DNA of 5,548 bases from Chromatiales bacterium (GTDB lineage: Bacteria; Pseudomonadota; Gammaproteobacteria; SZUA-152), in the NCBI GenBank assembly GCA_026999335.1, contig JALTPW010000156.1:1-5548 (forward strand). The letters run 5' to 3'. A model generated the notes under the pieces. It had not been told where the DNA came from. It saw nothing but the letters and a program-made list of their open reading frames with translations, and did not search any database. Of the stretch, positions 5,068-5,548 are shown piece by piece (within the stretch, counting starts at the first letter, position 1; each line of letters opens with the position of its first letter). Both the position numbers and the translations under genes were made by a program.

Positions 5068-5548
5068 ATGGGAAAAAGCAAACATATTCGTGATAGCGCG
5101 CCCGGCTTATGGCGAATCGGCCGATTTTTCTCAGCAAAAATGGGCGCTTATCGGCTTTTGCTGACAGGTTCGTTTATTGCGCTGCTATGCGAAATTGTAT
5201 TCGTGATCGCCGCCCCCTGGCCTCTCAAGTTTGTGATCGACAATCTTATTATCCAGGACACCCGTGCCAGCGAAATATTATCAAATCCAGGACTATTACT
5301 GCTTTTGGCTGCCTCAGCGATAGTCGCCATCGCGGGACTCAAGGCGTTGGCAGGCTATCTCCACACCATCGGCTTTGCCATCATCGGTAGCCGGGTATTG
5401 GCCGAAGTTCGTCAGGATCTCTACCAACATCTACAAACCTTGTCCCTGACGTTCCACAGTAAAAACAAAAGCGGCGACCTGATCACACGGGTTATCAGTG
5501 ATCTGGGCATTATCAAAGAAGTTATGATCAATACGGTACTCCCGCTAT
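5068..5548 (+). CDS. ABC exporter (MsbA-like, membrane part), first 160 residues, cut by the window edge
   Basis: The N-terminal transmembrane half of an ABC-type exporter, which in a full protein is followed by an ATPase domain (outside this window). Residues 1-24 are basic, then TM1 about 30-52 (LLLTGSFIALLCEIVFVIAA), then PLKFVIDNLI (52-61), the conserved PLxxxxxID.x loop after TM1, and TM2 about 75-107. RQDLYQHLQTLSLTFHSKNK (115-134) followed by SGDLITRVISDL (135-146) is the canonical cytoplasmic coupling region (R..LY.HL..L...F......GDL..R...D) of ABC_membrane exporters. Shine-Dalgarno GGAGGA (5055-5060) is 7 nt before the ATG. Next to three glycosyltransferases it most likely flips or exports the glycoconjugate they make. 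A peptide, lipid or drug exporter with chance placement is possible. Whether the ATPase is fused or encoded separately cannot be seen; fusion is the norm. Confidence 0.9.
   Translation, partial: MGKSKHIRDSAPGLWRIGRFFSAKMGAYRLLLTGSFIALLCEIVFVIAAPWPLKFVIDNLIIQDTRASEILSNPGLLLLLAASAIVAIAGLKALAGYLHTIGFAIIGSRVLAEVRQDLYQHLQTLSLTFHSKNKSGDLITRVISDLGIIKEVMINTVLPL

Noticed and set aside
5109..5390. 93-codon plus-strand open frame
   Set aside because: A second frame inside the ABC exporter gene, whose frame shows clear exporter motifs.

Overview
The window looks like a piece of a proteobacterial chromosome of moderate GC. A gammaproteobacterium is my best guess, because spacing, Shine-Dalgarno sites and protein style fit, but this is inference and no marker gene settles it. 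It splits into three parts: an accessory gene cut by the left edge, an AT-rich stretch with mobile-element scars and regulatory-looking repeats, and the start of a tightly packed glycosyltransferase/ABC-exporter operon that runs off the right edge.

Left part (1-585, minus strand): the N-terminal 195 residues of a Fic-domain protein, cut inside its catalytic motif. It carries an N-terminal inhibitory motif of the (S/T)xxxE(G/N) type, so it should be a self-inhibited AMPylator-like enzyme. A good extended -10 promoter for it lies at 616-644, overlapped by inverted and direct repeats.

Middle part (586-1317): no intact gene. Positions about 726-963 hold a decayed transposase in which the extreme N-terminal part has been joined, out of frame, to a later part carrying the family's 'VVET.(V/M)HYPTD' block, so the middle was deleted. 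Right at its downstream edge is a GC-rich hairpin (968-987) resembling the subterminal hairpins of IS200/IS605 elements, suggesting a second, nested mobile-element scar. Further on come a DnaA-box-like nonamer, two stem-loops, and a cluster of overlapping repeats (1195-1239) before the first gene of the operon.

Right part (1318-5548, plus strand): three glycosyltransferase genes and the N-terminal part of an ABC exporter. Gaps are 19 bp, a 1-bp overlap (TAATG), and 27 bp, each with a Shine-Dalgarno site, so this is almost surely one transcription unit. The first enzyme is a MurG/GT-B-like predicted glycosyltransferase of the COG4671 type; the second and third are GT4-family enzymes with different sub-types (WcaL-like and 'SPLK.LEYMA'-like). 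The likely joint job is stepwise building of a short glycan or glycoconjugate on the cytoplasmic face, followed by export or flipping by the ABC protein. The product cannot be read from the window. This combination is the most promising candidate for an uncharacterised system here.
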